Shown one piece after another: positions 1-11,704 of a stretch of 64,000 nt of DNA. The stretch spans positions 27,702 to 91,701 of the forward strand of contig JXTC01000310.1 of NCBI GenBank assembly GCA_002914845.1, read 5' to 3'. Source of the stretch: Trema orientale. Taxonomy: Eukaryota; Streptophyta; Magnoliopsida; Rosales; Cannabaceae. Position 1 is the first letter of the stretch. Each line of letters starts with the position of its first letter. Below the pieces are notes generated by a model, which was not told the origin of the DNA, did no database searches, and worked only from the letters and a program-made list of their open reading frames with translations. The position numbers and the translations under genes were made by a program.

Positions 1-1700
1 GATGTCCAGTCCAAATAGAAGATTTAATCTGATATTGAAAATCACCATTGCCTTTAAAAAAACGAGCACAGAGATAATTGAATAAATCAGAATCAATAGT
101 CATCATTCTCTAAGCGAACTTTTTAAGTAGGGCTTTGTTAAGCAGAGATAAATCACGAAGTCCTAAACCACCCTCCTCCTTAGGACGACAATATTTCTTT
201 CAAGAAACTTGAATAGGTTTCTTTTGTAGTGTAGAATCCGACCAAATAAAATTACGAATTGCTTTCGTCCTTTTTCGTCACAAAGAACTTGGTCATTTGT
301 AAATATGAAATGAATGAAGAAGTGATCCATAAATCACAGAACTTACCAAAGCTACTCTGCCAGCAAAAGAAAGAGATAAACCCCTCTAACAACGAAATCT
401 AACCAGCAAATTGTCCATTCAATAAATCAGCCATCTTTGTTGAGGAACACCCACAAATAAAGAAAGCCCCAAGTATTGTAACGACTCTCCACCTTGCTTC
501 ATACTGTAAATAGAAAGCAAATCCCTAATTCTCGTAGAGGAGATACCAAAATAGATATGCGACTTCTCTTAATTAACCATTTGTCCCGAAAGAGACTCAT
601 ACAACTCAAAGGTCGAGTGAATAGCTCTCATATTCTTAAGAGAAACTCTGCAGAAAAAAAACACATTATCCACATACAAAAAATGAGTCAAAGTACTCTT
701 ACCACAAGGTGGTGAGATAGAGTCAATAGCTCTTGAACTGAATAAATGGGCTAAGTAACGACTCAAGAAGTCCTCAGCCAAGCAAGAGAGTAAAGAAGAA
801 AGAGGATCACCTTGCCTGACTCCTCAAGAGCAAAGAAAGAATCCATGAGGAGTCCCATCAAGAAGCACAGAAATGCGAGTCAAATTAAAAATAGTCGAAA
901 CCCAATTGATGAAGGTATTCGAAAAGCTGATAACCGAAGAACGTCCAAAACAAAAGACCAACCAATAGAGTTATAAGCCTTGTAAATATCAATCTTTAAA
1001 GCGACATGACCACCGAAAGCCTAATTGCCTAAAGAGTTGTAATATTCCAGGCTCTCATTATACAATCGCCCATTTGTCTACCTTAGACAAAACCAAACTG
1101 ATTCGAAGAGACAATTCGAGAACTAATAAGATCCAGTCTTGTAGCAAGAATTTTAGTGATAACTTTGAAAAAGAAATTTCCTAAAGCTATAGGCCGAAAC
1201 TGTTTCATTTTATTTGCCTTATTGTCCTTTGGAATAAGAACCAAAAAATTTGAGTTAACACTAGGGAACATCTTACCGATGCGAAAGAACTCCTGAACTG
1301 CTAAAACAAAATCATAACCTACAATAAACCAATAAGAGCGAACAAATTTCCCAGTATATCCATCCGGTCCTTGTGCACTAGAAGGATCCATATCAAAAAT
1401 TGTATTTTGAATTTCCTACTCAAGAGGAAGGTGCAACAAAGTAGTATTCTCTAACAGGGTAACCAAATAGGTAACATATTCACGAGTAATAGAAAGATCA
1501 CCTAAATAATGATACGGCTTAGAGAACAAGGAAGCGTAATAATCAATAGCATGAGCAGCAATACAAACCGGATTAGTCACTACCTCATCATTAATCACCA
1601 GAGAAGATAAAGACTTATTGGCTTTACGCCTTTTAAGAGTTGCATAATAAAATGAAGTATTCCGATCCCCTCCTTTTAGCCATTAAATTCGACGCTTGTC
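1..1700 (-). pseudogene. LINE (non-LTR retrotransposon) reverse-transcriptase relic
   Basis: Translated on the minus strand, the region holds broken pieces of a plant LINE ORF2. From 1391 down to 1083 there is an N-terminal RT block with the typical S-x-Q-G-P-D-G-(Y/F) and F-R-P-I-A-L-G-N signatures. From 781 down to 569 there is an RT palm block with a YVDN motif where YADD is usual, followed by F-E-x-Y-x-x-L-S-G-Q. Below about 240, translation gives a PKEEGGLGLRDLSLLNKALL-like stretch typical of the region after RT. Frameshifts and stops separate the blocks, so it is dead. It runs off the left edge of the window, so its 3' end is not seen. The 5' truncation lies near 1700. Confidence 0.85.
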
Positions 1701-1802
1701 TCTCATGAAAAAACTTTCAAGGTTAATGCATTATCAAGGACAGCCAAAGCATCTGGTCACTAGCTTTACTCTAGCTTCGAACTGATCACAAGCTTTACAC
1801 AT

Positions 1803-1898
1803 GGTCACTAGATTATTCATAAGGAACACATGGTGACTAGCTTTACACATGGTCACTAGATTATTCATAAGGAACATATGGTCACTAGCTTTACTTTC
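1803..1898. repeat. 48-bp tandem repeat, two units
   Basis: Two adjacent 48-bp units begin GGTCACTAGATTATTCATAA at 1803 and 1851 and differ at only a few bases. A shorter related piece precedes them (about 1753-1802). The unit keeps a short minus-strand frame open, but nothing supports a protein. Confidence 0.8.
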
Positions 1899-1920
1899 GT
1901 TATTAAAAAAAAATGCCACT

Positions 1921-2511
1921 GCCCATAAAAATAAGATATCTACGTACTAGTAGATAAGCGAGATCAAAACACCAATATCGATGCGGAGGTCGAGGTTTTA
2001 CGAATGATATTAATATTGAAAATATTCCATGAAATTGCTAAAATTTTATCTTAAAACTCAAAATTTTCAAAAAAAATTCTAAAAAATGTTAAAACAAGTG
2101 ATATTACATAATTTATATTAGTTTTCTATTTTTTTGAAAAATCCTATTTATAATATATAAGTCAATAAAATATACGTATATAAAACCATTTTAAAATCAG
2201 AATACATATGATCACATTGTTTTACTTAATATATTTTACACTAATACCTTGCAAATCTAAGGTCGGGTTGAACGGGTATCTCAGATTGGGTCAGGTTTTG
2301 CATTTTTGTGCAGCCCTAATTAGAGCTTCTATACACGAAAAAACCCTCATTTAACCACTAATAAAGTGTCGTATGGATCGTGATAAGCCCAAATGTGATC
2401 CAATGTTAAATAAATGGTCAAATCCCGATGAATGAGTGGTCGGAGAAATGACATCCAATCACTCAAAACATTTTCTCTATGGATCTAAATTATAGTGAAA
2501 ATAAATAAAAA
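1921..2511. other. AT-rich intergenic stretch, nothing recognised
   Basis: No open frame with family resemblance, no paired repeats, and no RNA gene seen. Confidence 0.6.
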
Positions 2512-2520
2512 TAAATAATA

Positions 2521-2692
2521 GAGCGCGTCTACAGTAGGGGCGCCCCTACGTAGGGCCCTGTCTATTTACCGTTGGATGGGAATCTGTATATAAATAGATT
2601 CTCCACAGATTCCCGTTATTCCCCATAGATTCCCATCCAACGATAATTAAGGCATGACCCTACGTAGGGACGCCCCTACCGTAGCCATCCCC
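2521..2692. mobile_element. Palindromic Mutator-like MITE, copy a
   Basis: A 172-bp element flanked by a perfect 9-bp duplication TAAATAATA (2512-2520 and 2693-2701). Its arms are inverted repeats: GCGTCTACAGTAGGGGCGCC at one end and the complement of CTACGGTAGGGGCGTCCCTA at the other, each holding a TACGTA core. The middle is also self-complementary, so the whole element can fold as one hairpin. A 9-bp target duplication is the mark of Mutator-superfamily elements. There is no coding capacity. Copies b, c and d are at 2956, 20778 and 21011. Confidence 0.85.
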
Positions 2693-2955
2693 TAAATAAT
2701 ATATAGAAAAAAAAAAACCTTTAATGGCGTAATACTTATGACATTTAGTCAGAATTATCATCAAACAGTATGTAAGATAACATTTTTTTACACAAATGTC
2801 ATGAAAAAATGTATCAGCAAGATTTAAAGACATTCAAGGATATAAACGTTCTTAAAATAACTTTTAACAACATAAAAAAATGTCCTTAAACTTTTACGTG
2901 TAATGACACTTTAAAAATATTTTAGTGTGTAAATATATATATATATATATATATA

Positions 2956-3034
2956 GGGGATGGCTACGGTAGGGGCGTCCCTACGTAGGGTCATGCCTTA
3001 ATTATCGTTGGATGGGAATCTGTGGGGAATAACG
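2956..3034. mobile_element. Palindromic MITE, copy b (half, ends at the N)
   Basis: Begins GGGGATGGCTACGGTAGGGG directly after a TA run. It is nearly identical, in inverted orientation, to the right half of copy a over 79 bp (one visible difference). It stops at the ambiguous base at 3035, after which only TA repeat follows, so the second half is missing or unassembled. Confidence 0.85.
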
Positions 3035-3035
3035 N

Positions 3036-3101
<66 letters not shown>
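3035..3101. repeat. Assembly N followed by a (TA)n tract
   Basis: A single N at 3035 followed by about 66 bp of pure TA. Another TA run (2935-2955) lies on the other side of the half MITE. The N probably joins two contigs across a repeat that could not be resolved. Confidence 0.85.
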
Positions 3102-3103
<2 letters not shown>

Positions 3104-4229
3104 AGGAATAACATAGTGATCCTTAATACGATCTATATCCTTAAAACAATTTTTCAAGTTTTATGTGAAAGTATTTTAACATATGGAATAGACTGATAAT
3201 CTGCTATGTGTTTATTGGTTGAAACCAACTATTGATCAAAAGGAAGATAAATAGAAACTCAAGTTATATTTCTCATTTTTTAGCTACTCCTTTCCCTCCA
3301 CTATATTATCTTTTGCCAATTTCTTTTTATTGTCTCTAATTTATCCATTGCTTTCCACACCATTTCTTCCTCAACTATGGCGCTCTACAAAAATTTCCTA
3401 AGGTATGTTTCATAGTTTTCTAGTTCTTTGCTCTAGTGAAATTTTTTATTAATACAATTTAGAATACACATTTTTCTTTTGTACTTGCTTTGATACATAT
3501 TTTGGATTAATCAAATTCATTTTTTTCTTTTGTTCCACAGGTTCTGGAAAATCTTTTTGGTAAATCCTATGAAGAAATAACCGGTGAAAAGTTTTGGCCT
3601 GCCAAACCCAGATTTTTTTTTTGTTATTAGTTTTAATAATATATCGTGTTTACTAATTGACTTTTCTTTTTTCTAATTTCTACAGGTACATACAAGAGGA
3701 CAAATTATTAGTTGCTAAGATGTATCTGTATCAAGAAGCTTTGAGCCATTAACAAGTGTCGGACATTCAACAAAGAACAATGCTTCATCTTTTTCAAAAT
3801 AATGACAATAATAAAAGCCATAAATTTTGCAAACACAAATCGTAAAAAACAAAGGAAAAAAAAAGAAAAAAATTTGTTACATGATTATTATAATGCTTCA
3901 ATAAATATATAAAATACAGAACAAAAAACTTAAGAAAAAAAGAACTCAATAGTAATTCTTTCATGAAATTTTTAAATATTGATATAATAAAATGAATTTA
4001 AGAAATAATAAAATTTTGACGACATTTATTTTGTAATATGAGAAACGAATCGATGACAAAAGTAAGGACGTAAGAAAAATGTTATGAAAGTACTAGATTT
4101 TTCACGGCAATCCCATTCAATGACATTTCAAAAAATATCATAAAAATGCTTTCATGACGCAATTTGAATGTCATTGAAGAGGGTTTTTTGTTGTAGTATA
4201 GAATAGTTTGTTAGATTTACATAATGGAT

Positions 4230-4719
4230 TGTTAAACCAAATACAATCCTAGGATCTATCATGCCAAATTGTCAGGAAAAGATTTGTTGAGAGAAACCCG
4301 TGACTAACCTGAATCCATTGAGTTTGACAGCAAAGGATGAGATCACGTAAGCGGAAGTGGTTAACTGATTAGAGCCTGAGGGTAGAAGGTTTTCCACAGC
4401 CAGAATACTCTATGTATGCTCAATGGGAACTCTCTCTATTGATGGAGGTACAGGAGAAGAGCACACGTTCTATTTGACTTGGGGACCAAAACCTTATAGT
4501 TATGTCTTTATATACTTGTCACCGATAGAGACCCCATCAATCCTTATTGGACTAGGATTAGGTAACCACACATTACAGAGTCCACATTTAACAGGTAACT
4601 TCCTGAGTCCTCAATTAGATCACTTAATGGCCCCACTTAATTAGACAGCCCTAATATTATATAATTGTTATAAAATCCCATAGCCCACACATTAAGTTAT
4701 ACACGTGTAAAACCCAACA
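4230..4719. mobile_element. Possible solo LTR, about 490 bp
   Basis: Starts TGTTAAACC and ends AACCCAACA, giving copia-like TGTT/AACA ends, with a TATATA at 4508 in the plus direction. The flanking 5-mers TGGAT and TAGTT match at only three positions, so the target duplication is weak. A 73-codon frame inside (4423-4644) resembles nothing I know. Confidence 0.35.
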
Positions 4720-6748
4720 TAGTTCAAATTCATTCGATATCAAAACGAGTTTCTATGAGGTTGAAAATCATAAGAGACATTCGCGTTTTGTTCCAAACAA
4801 TATCTTTCCAAAGTTAATCTGCCTGAATAGTTCTGAAGATAGTTTTTTTTTTTTTTTTGCCATATATATGTTCACTGATATCTTCTAACAATAGACCTAC
4901 AAATTGGATAATTTAAATTTACTCAACTTGATGAAAAATCTTAATGGATATGCATGGACATATCAATATCAATTTGAGAAGGACGCTGAATAAATATTTT
5001 ATAACCAAAAAAATTATTTTCATTTTACAGTTCTAAACTTGACCCTCTATTAAGATTATAAATACAAGTAGTTCCAAAACTTTGCTAACATATTGTGGAG
5101 AGAAACTATGATTTATTTATATTTTTTTACTACCATTTTTATATTTTAAAAAAAAAAGAAAACTAAAAAAAAAATCGACATTTCTAACGATATTTTAAAA
5201 TATCGACGATATTGTCGACATTTCATTTTTTACCGACATTTTTACTAATATCAATATATCCTCGACATTGTTGATATTTTACGAATATTATATGAGAAAA
5301 AAATATTTTTCCACTCATTATCGATGTCGACATTTTATTTTTTGTCAACATTTTATTGATATCAACAAATGACATGCATGATTAGCATTCTTCCATACTA
5401 TTTTGGCTATATCTCAAAATGGTTAATTGAAAAAAAAATTCTAAAATGGGACATCTCTGTAATATTAAATGTCTTTAGATTTATGCAAAATTATACATCG
5501 ATATTTAAAATCTTTACAAATATTTAATTTTTATGCACAACAAAAATTAGGTCATTTGTGCTAACTATGGAGATTTTAAATATGGATATATATTTTTGCA
5601 TGTGCCAAAGTTAAAACTATAGGAAGACCATATTTGCATTTTTTTTTTTTTTGCTAGTTTACCCGATCTTGATATTAGCTTTTCTCTTGTTCAAAATTTG
5701 TTACACCCGAATTATCCTATTTTTGCAGCTTTTGTGGAATGTTGTTTAGTGTTACCAAAAACTATATTTTTCATCTCAGTAATAGAAAAAGTATTGTGCC
5801 TTAGGAAATAAAACCTTACTTGTTTCCGATTAAGAAAAAGAGATAATGACCTAAAAATACCTTGATTTTTGACTAACTTAATTAGTAAAAATCAACCTCG
5901 TTTTTCAATTCTCCAATTAGTGCCTCATATTTAAAATTTTTGCGATGTGCAACCAGAGCAAGTTAAATGGCGCAAGTACCCCGCATTAAACTTACTAAAA
6001 ATATTTATACAGTAATATATTACAAAAAATGTTTTGTTTGTTCACCTTTTTTTTCCCCCTATTTTCCGATTTTTCCTTTTCTTTTTTGAATGAAAATTTA
6101 AATAAACTAATTGTAAACATTTTCATAAATTATATCAGTGTTTACTATGTTTTTATTAAGTAAATGGGGTACAACAGTCTTTTTACTATTAGAATTAGTT
6201 CATTGTGCATTACGGGTACACAATTGCATGGATTTTTTTTTTTTTAATAAACACAATTGGATGGATTTTGAATGTTAAGAGTATTAATTTGTAGAATCTA
6301 ATAAGATGTTTTTGCAAGAAAAGTAAAAAAAAAAAAAAAAATCAAGATATTTTTGTCTCATTATCCCCTAAGACAAAAATGTAGTCATTATAATTGAAGT
6401 CGGATACATTACATTTCCAAAAAAATATATATATATTCTAGCCGAAAATGTTTCTTAGAGTCACAGTGACAGAGTCAGAATTTTGTTTTAGTAGGGGGCT
6501 AGAAATACAATTTTTTTTATTTGGGGACCTATTTTATATTTTGTCTATTTTGAGAAGAGGCGTTTATATACAATTTAAGTCTAAAATTTTAAATATATAT
6601 AAATATTTAGATACTTTTCTTAAAAAAAAAAAAAAAATTAAGCGGGAGCTTGAGCCCTCACTGGGTCTGTTGTGGCTCCGTGGCTACTTAGAGATATGCT
6701 TGCTTGGCACAGCTTCCAAAGATCTTTTGGAGCCTAAAAGTTACTTTT
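4720..6748. other. AT-rich intergenic DNA, no gene seen
   Basis: Contains a patch (5160-5345) rich in CGACATTT/TCGACATT words on both strands, probably an old TIR element, plus several poly-T runs. An open frame at 6448-6804 has low-complexity composition and no recognisable domain. Confidence 0.5.
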
Positions 6749-6886
6749 GGGGGTGTTTGGATGAATTATCAGAAGATCTTTTTTTAATTAGAAGATCTTT
6801 TTAATGAAGCATGGACCCACTAGCTTTTACAGGAAGATCTTTTGGAGCTTTTACTTTAAGAAGTAAAAGTTATCCCAAACGGGCCC
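6749..6886. mobile_element. Small MITE-like element
   Basis: Ends are imperfect inverted repeats: GGGGGTGTTTGG on the left and CCAAACGGGCCC on the right. AGAAGATCTTTT words are repeated inside. I could not fix a target duplication. Confidence 0.4.
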
Positions 6887-7465
6887 ATAGTACAGTTTGT
6901 TACAACAAATTTGGGTCTATTATAACAACCTAAGGAAAAATATGAACAGAAGAAAAATTAGCTTTTATTTTTGAAGTTCTAAGAATTTTTCCTAGATTAA
7001 ATACACAAATTTAATCAACTAAAAATTCTGAGATAAACATTTATTTCCACAAAACACTTTGAAAAATATTTAAAAACCAAAAAATAAAGTTAAAATCGTT
7101 TGAAACATTTCTTATCTAAATATAGAAAGAATCCTCACTTTTGTTTCCTTATCCTTATCCTTTTTCTGAAAAAGCTTCTGAGCTTATATCTATCATTCCA
7201 CACATTTTCTGTAATTTAATATCCAAATTTAAATTTTGTCCAGTTCTAAATTATGGAATCTTTTAAGCTCAACATATATATTGCTCAAAACTTAGTGCCT
7301 AAATAGGTAGGTTTATTACAACATATAACAGTCTGTTATAACATAAAAAACTATTATACTAATAACTCTTTGATATAGTCCAAATTACTTACTGCCATAA
7401 AGTATCATTATTTAAATACCTAACAATCTCTCCTTTTGTCATCCTTTTGGTAAAACACCAATATA

Positions 7466-7647
7466 GCAATGCTATTAGGCACCAGTTGTGCCTAGCACCA
7501 CAATGACATGTCTGTTTATCACTGGATGATTTAATTAATGAACTGGATCCCACATGGATCCCACTTGAATTATAATTATGATTAGCCAGTGACAGACTGA
7601 TATATCATTGTGGTGCTGAGCACCACTGGTGCCCCATAGCATTATTC
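7466..7647. mobile_element. 182-bp MITE with long terminal inverted repeats
   Basis: Flanked by a perfect 10-bp direct repeat CACCAATATA (7456-7465 and 7648-7657). The ends pair over roughly 55 bp: AATGCTATTAGGCACCAGTT on the left matches the complement of the right end, AATGCTATGGGGCACCAGTG, followed by a shared AGCACCACAATGA. No coding potential. The 9-10-bp duplication suggests a Mutator-like origin. Confidence 0.8.
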
Positions 7648-7993
7648 CACCAATATACACATTCATGTCGTTATTCAACCACAAAGTAGAATCACATGTT
7701 CAAATAGCGTTTGTCTCTTATCTCCCCTTGTTGACAAAGGAGCAACAGAGCATTAGTTAACTAAAGCAAAGATTCATAAGAATGAAAGACAAAACAAAAA
7801 CAATTAGATACAATGAATTAATATTCCGAGTTTCGAATCCATGAGCTGTTGAGATTTTCTTCCCAGTAATTAGGGGATTATTTGTGGATTGTATACCTAT
7901 TATGTTTTCTTTTATTGTCTGATTTCTAGGCATTTAGTTCCATGAGTCTTGTGTAGTTAGTTTCCTATTTTTTCCTACATGATTGTGCTATAA

Positions 7994-8200
7994 GGCCACG
8001 TTTACTAAACCGTAAAGGAAGTAAGTAAAAAGAGAATAAAAGGGAAATAAAATAAAAGGGAATGGAGAGGAATGAAAAACAATAGCTGGAGAAGGTTTTG
8101 ATTCTTTTTCATGTGCAACCAATTTGTATATAAACACATGAAAAAGAAAGTTATTCTCTTTCTTCCCTTTCCTCTCTATTAAGGATTAGTAAACATGCCC
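7994..8200. mobile_element. Tourist/Harbinger-like MITE
   Basis: A 207-bp element with inverted ends GGCCACGTTTACTAAACC and, at the right in complement, GGGCATGTTTACTAATCC. It is flanked by TAA on both sides, the usual PIF/Harbinger target. The interior is purine-rich and non-coding. Confidence 0.65.
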
Positions 8201-9039
8201 TAAGTTGATTGTTCAGTCTTGTTCTAAAAATATAAGAAATTGAATCAAATTCTATTATCTTTAAGTTGTACTAGACCCTCTGATTTTTTGTTTTTGTTTA
8301 TTTTTTTTTAAAAAAATAAGAGATTAATTACGATCATGCTTTCCTAGATCTCTGCCACAATGAAGCGCGCTTTCGAAGAGAGCCGCTACCATATTGAAGT
8401 TCACCAAGTGTGCTATTAAAACCAGAGTCCCAAAGCTATGCCGACTCTGAATCGATTTCTATAATTGATCCACATCATTCGAACTTTGTCTTCGCCATCA
8501 AAACAATGCCAATTACGCTTCCCAGACTGTCGTATCCCTATCATGCTTGTTACTGATCGACCATTACCCATCAGAGTCGCTTTACTTCAAGCTTTAGACT
8601 CGATGCCTGTCAGCCATCATAGCTGATCAAACCCATTACTTGTTAAGAGCCACACTGCTCACAAGTCCTTGTGATTGTAGTATATTGAAACCTTAATCCA
8701 TATAAAAGAAAGTGAAAAAAATATTGAATCATCTGGGACGAACTTGATCCCTGTTATTGTTTAGTTAGAAAGTGTTAAGACTTATCCTCGTAGAATCAAA
8801 TTATATGGTCGCCGCTAATGGTGATGCATATTGCCGAGCTGGAGAAACTTTCCTACATTCGAGGCTAAACAAAACCACCCACAAAGTCGGAAGATAGATA
8901 CGAAAAATAGTATGTCGAAAATTAGATGGTGAAGAGATGACTATTAATGTCCATGAGTCCAGATTATGAAGCATTACTTATGCTTACCCACCGCTCAAAA
9001 AATCAGAAGTGCTTTGTCAACGGCCTTCTGTGATGGAAG
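8201..9039. other. Intergenic, nothing recognised
   Basis: Slightly more GC than the surroundings between 8340 and 8800, but every frame is interrupted and I recognise no protein or RNA family. It ends at the solo LTR. Confidence 0.5.
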
Positions 9040-11235
9040 TGTCACGACCCGTACATTAAAAAAAAGAGAGAATTTGTTAATATTATGTAAATAATATAAA
9101 TAGATAAACGAAAAGACTATATAACCCTTAGTTAGTAGTGGTTATTAGAGGTTATTTTAGTAATTAGATAACTATTACTTTAAGAAACCCTAAAAGGTCT
9201 AATAATCTGCTCAGTTTATATGTACGCTTTGTAGAGAGAAAAAAAAAATAGAGAGAGAGTAGAGGCTATGTGTTTAAGAAGAAGAAGATGGTGAAAACTA
9301 TAGTCATGGATTATTGAGACTTACTCCTAAGGTAATAAACTTTTAACCAATTAAGTTTTATATTTTAGTTTGATTTCGAAATTGAGATTGAATATCTAAG
9401 GTTAGGGTTTTGAATTGCTCATAAATTATTTATGAAATATGGGGATAAATTTGATAGAAAAATAAGCCTATTGATATTAAGATTTAAACGAGACAAATTT
9501 TGAATAATTTGATTAGGTAAATAGAAAGTTATGAATTTTTGAATTTTAGACTAAGATATAAAAAACGTAACAGAGATTCTGACTAGCTTTTCAGGAAATT
9601 TTACTGATCTGATTGGGTCATATTTAGGATTAGAAAGCTTATCAAATTATCTTTCCAACGGTATATAATTTGTCAAAAAGGGACTTATAACCAGAGAGTT
9701 ACAGCCAATTGAAATGTATGAATCTAAAAAAAATATGAAACTTTGGGTACTTTTAGCAAAACGTGGCTGCGACTTGTTCGACTGTATGGGGCTTATCTAT
9801 GGACCCTACAGCCACATTCTTAGTACTTTTAGGACCCCATGACTTATAGAACAGGTCCCTTAAGTTTGGTAATTTTTATGGAGATGTTAGAATTATTATA
9901 AATCGTAAGAAATTGACATTATTGGGAATAGCTATGGAGTTGATTATAGAAGATACATGGGCAGCAAGAAGTCAATACTTTTAGCGTAATTAGAGAATGA
10001 TTTTATTATTGTAATACTTATATATGATTTTTATGATAATAGGTATTTAAGAGGTTATGTTGGTTACTTTGGTTAAATAGACAAAGCGAACAAGGTAAGT
10101 AACATTTGATCTTTTCTAGTGGTTTTCCTCATCCAAAAGCTAAATATTTTTATTGTTTTATTACTTCTAATAGAATCATGTTTACAAGTATTTTCTTTAA
10201 AATATAATTTCAAGTAAAAATATATTTTGGTAATAAGACTATTTAGTGAAAGAAATCTGTTTTATTGAAATAACGTAATTTTTGTGAAAATAGTATGATT
10301 CTATGTTTTATATTAAATTATGGATCAAGTAAATGAATTACTATTGAGCGTGATTACAAGAAAATTATTTTGGAATGAGTACAATGTTATAATGAGATGA
10401 AAGTGACATAGTTTATGATTCGTTATTGTAAATAAGTGTTTTGAAATTCTCTTCAGTGACTATGCACGTGGACCCAATCCACAGGGGTTATATGTGAACA
10501 GTACTGACCTAGCTGCATGGTTGAATATAGTAGATTCGTGATTCGTACCCGGCTACAGGGGTTATCTGTGGTAGATTCGGACCCGGCTACAGGGTTATTT
10601 GTGACAGATTCGGACCTAGTCACAGGGGTTAAGTTTGGCCATAGTCGCCTAAAACTGGGGAGAAGTAAAATTGAAATTATTATTGACTAAAAGGGATTCG
10701 AAAAGACAGATTTGGATGCTTATTTCTTGTTTTGTGAAATTGTTTACTAAACGACTTGATTTGAATATTTTCAAAAGTATTGATTTCTGAAACCAAATTT
10801 GTTCTGAAAAATATTTGTTAATGATTTTGATTTACATATGCTTGATCCAGCTAGTTAAGGTTACTGGTTACTTACTGGGCTTCTAGCTCACCCTTTTATT
10901 TTTCTCTCCCAGGTTTTAAAACTCGCGAGTTAAGAGGAATGACTAAGGAAGAACTTATTTAGTAGTAATTAAGGTGCATGGTTCAAAGAGAGAAATTTCT
11001 TCATCTTGATTGAGAAAATGTATCTTGAATTTATTGGATTATAGTTTCTATTATACAGTGTTTATTTTGAATATTTGGAGACTTTATAAGAGTTGTTGAA
11101 TTTTATATTATACATTGATATTTATTGGAGATTAAATATTCTTAATTATTTTGGTTTATAGAAAGATGCATTGCATGCCTATAGAGCTTTGCCTTATAGA
11201 TATGCGGCACACGTCCTCAAGTGAGGGGTGTGACA
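9040..11235 (+). mobile_element. Solo LTR, family L1 (2.2 kb), copy 1
   Basis: Starts TGTCACGACCCGTACATT and ends GGGGTGTGACA, so it has TG...CA ends. GAAG is found immediately on both sides (9036-9039 and 11236-11239), a probable remnant of the target duplication. Copies at 21615-23828 and 48257-49982, and a partial inverted copy at 43752-44469, align along its length. Within it (10450-10640) lies an array of about 34-bp units built on GATTCGGACCCGGCTACAGG. Length and ends suit a Ty3/gypsy (chromovirus-like) LTR; no internal domain is present, so the class is inferred. Confidence 0.8.
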
Positions 11236-11240
11236 GAAGT

Positions 11241-11704
11241 GACGGAACTTCTGAACTCAAAATACATACTGTTCAAACCTTAGTGCCAAATAGGTCCGTC
11301 TGTTACAACACGTTACAATCTTTTAAAACATAAATGATTTTTATACTAATGACTCTTTGGGTGGCCATAATTACAAAAACTTGGGCGTTACCATAAAATG
11401 TAAACACTTGAATACCTAACATTAACTGTGCTTGTGCAGATTATCTTAACATTCAACTTTGTCCAACCAATAAATAGGAGAATGAGAAAAATAATAATAA
11501 TAATAATAAAGAAAGAATCTCTATCACAGCATCAAATCGGGCGAGTTCGGGTAAAATAAACAGAAAAAATATAACTGAGATTAATAGACATGATTAATTG
11601 AGTATATGATAAATTAAAGCTAAACATCCTTTGAAGGATATTATTATTTGTTATGAAACATAAGAGACCAAGTCACCTCAAATATCCACGAACATAGCTA
11701 ATCT
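11241..11704. other. 3' flank of ACCH-1
   Basis: Downstream (minus-strand sense) of ACCH-1. Contains an (ATA/AAT)n microsatellite at 11490-11511. No gene seen. Confidence 0.5.

Larger units (their letters stand above)
2720..4200. mobile_element. Possible CACTA-like non-autonomous element relic
   Basis: The right end (about 4165-4198) reads TGTCATTGAAGAGGG followed by TTTTTTGTTGTAGTA, close to the CACTACAACAAAAAA-type terminus of plant CACTA elements read in reverse. Sub-terminal GACATTT/TGTCATT words recur at both ends (2739-2935 and 4017-4170), as in that superfamily. I do not see a clean left terminus or a target duplication. Inside, at 3378, 3541 and 3687, three short stretches sit between plausible splice sites and could be a captured gene. 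MITE copy b interrupts the left part. Confidence 0.3.

Noticed and set aside
1734..1919. 61-codon minus-strand frame with repeated MFLMNNLVTMCKA
   Set aside because: Product of a 48-bp tandem repeat (a multiple of three keeps it open); no evidence of a gene.
3008..3196. Frame made of alternating Ile and Tyr
   Set aside because: Translation of a TA microsatellite next to an N; the same applies at 50573-50755 and 62999-63212.
4423..4644. 73-codon plus-strand frame
   Set aside because: No recognisable motif; lies in a probable LTR.
6448..6804. 118-codon plus-strand frame
   Set aside because: Low-complexity, crosses a poly-A run and a MITE; no domain.
10450..10640. Spaced repeats reminiscent of a CRISPR array
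   Set aside because: Units are contiguous tandem repeats without unique spacers, in a plant LTR.
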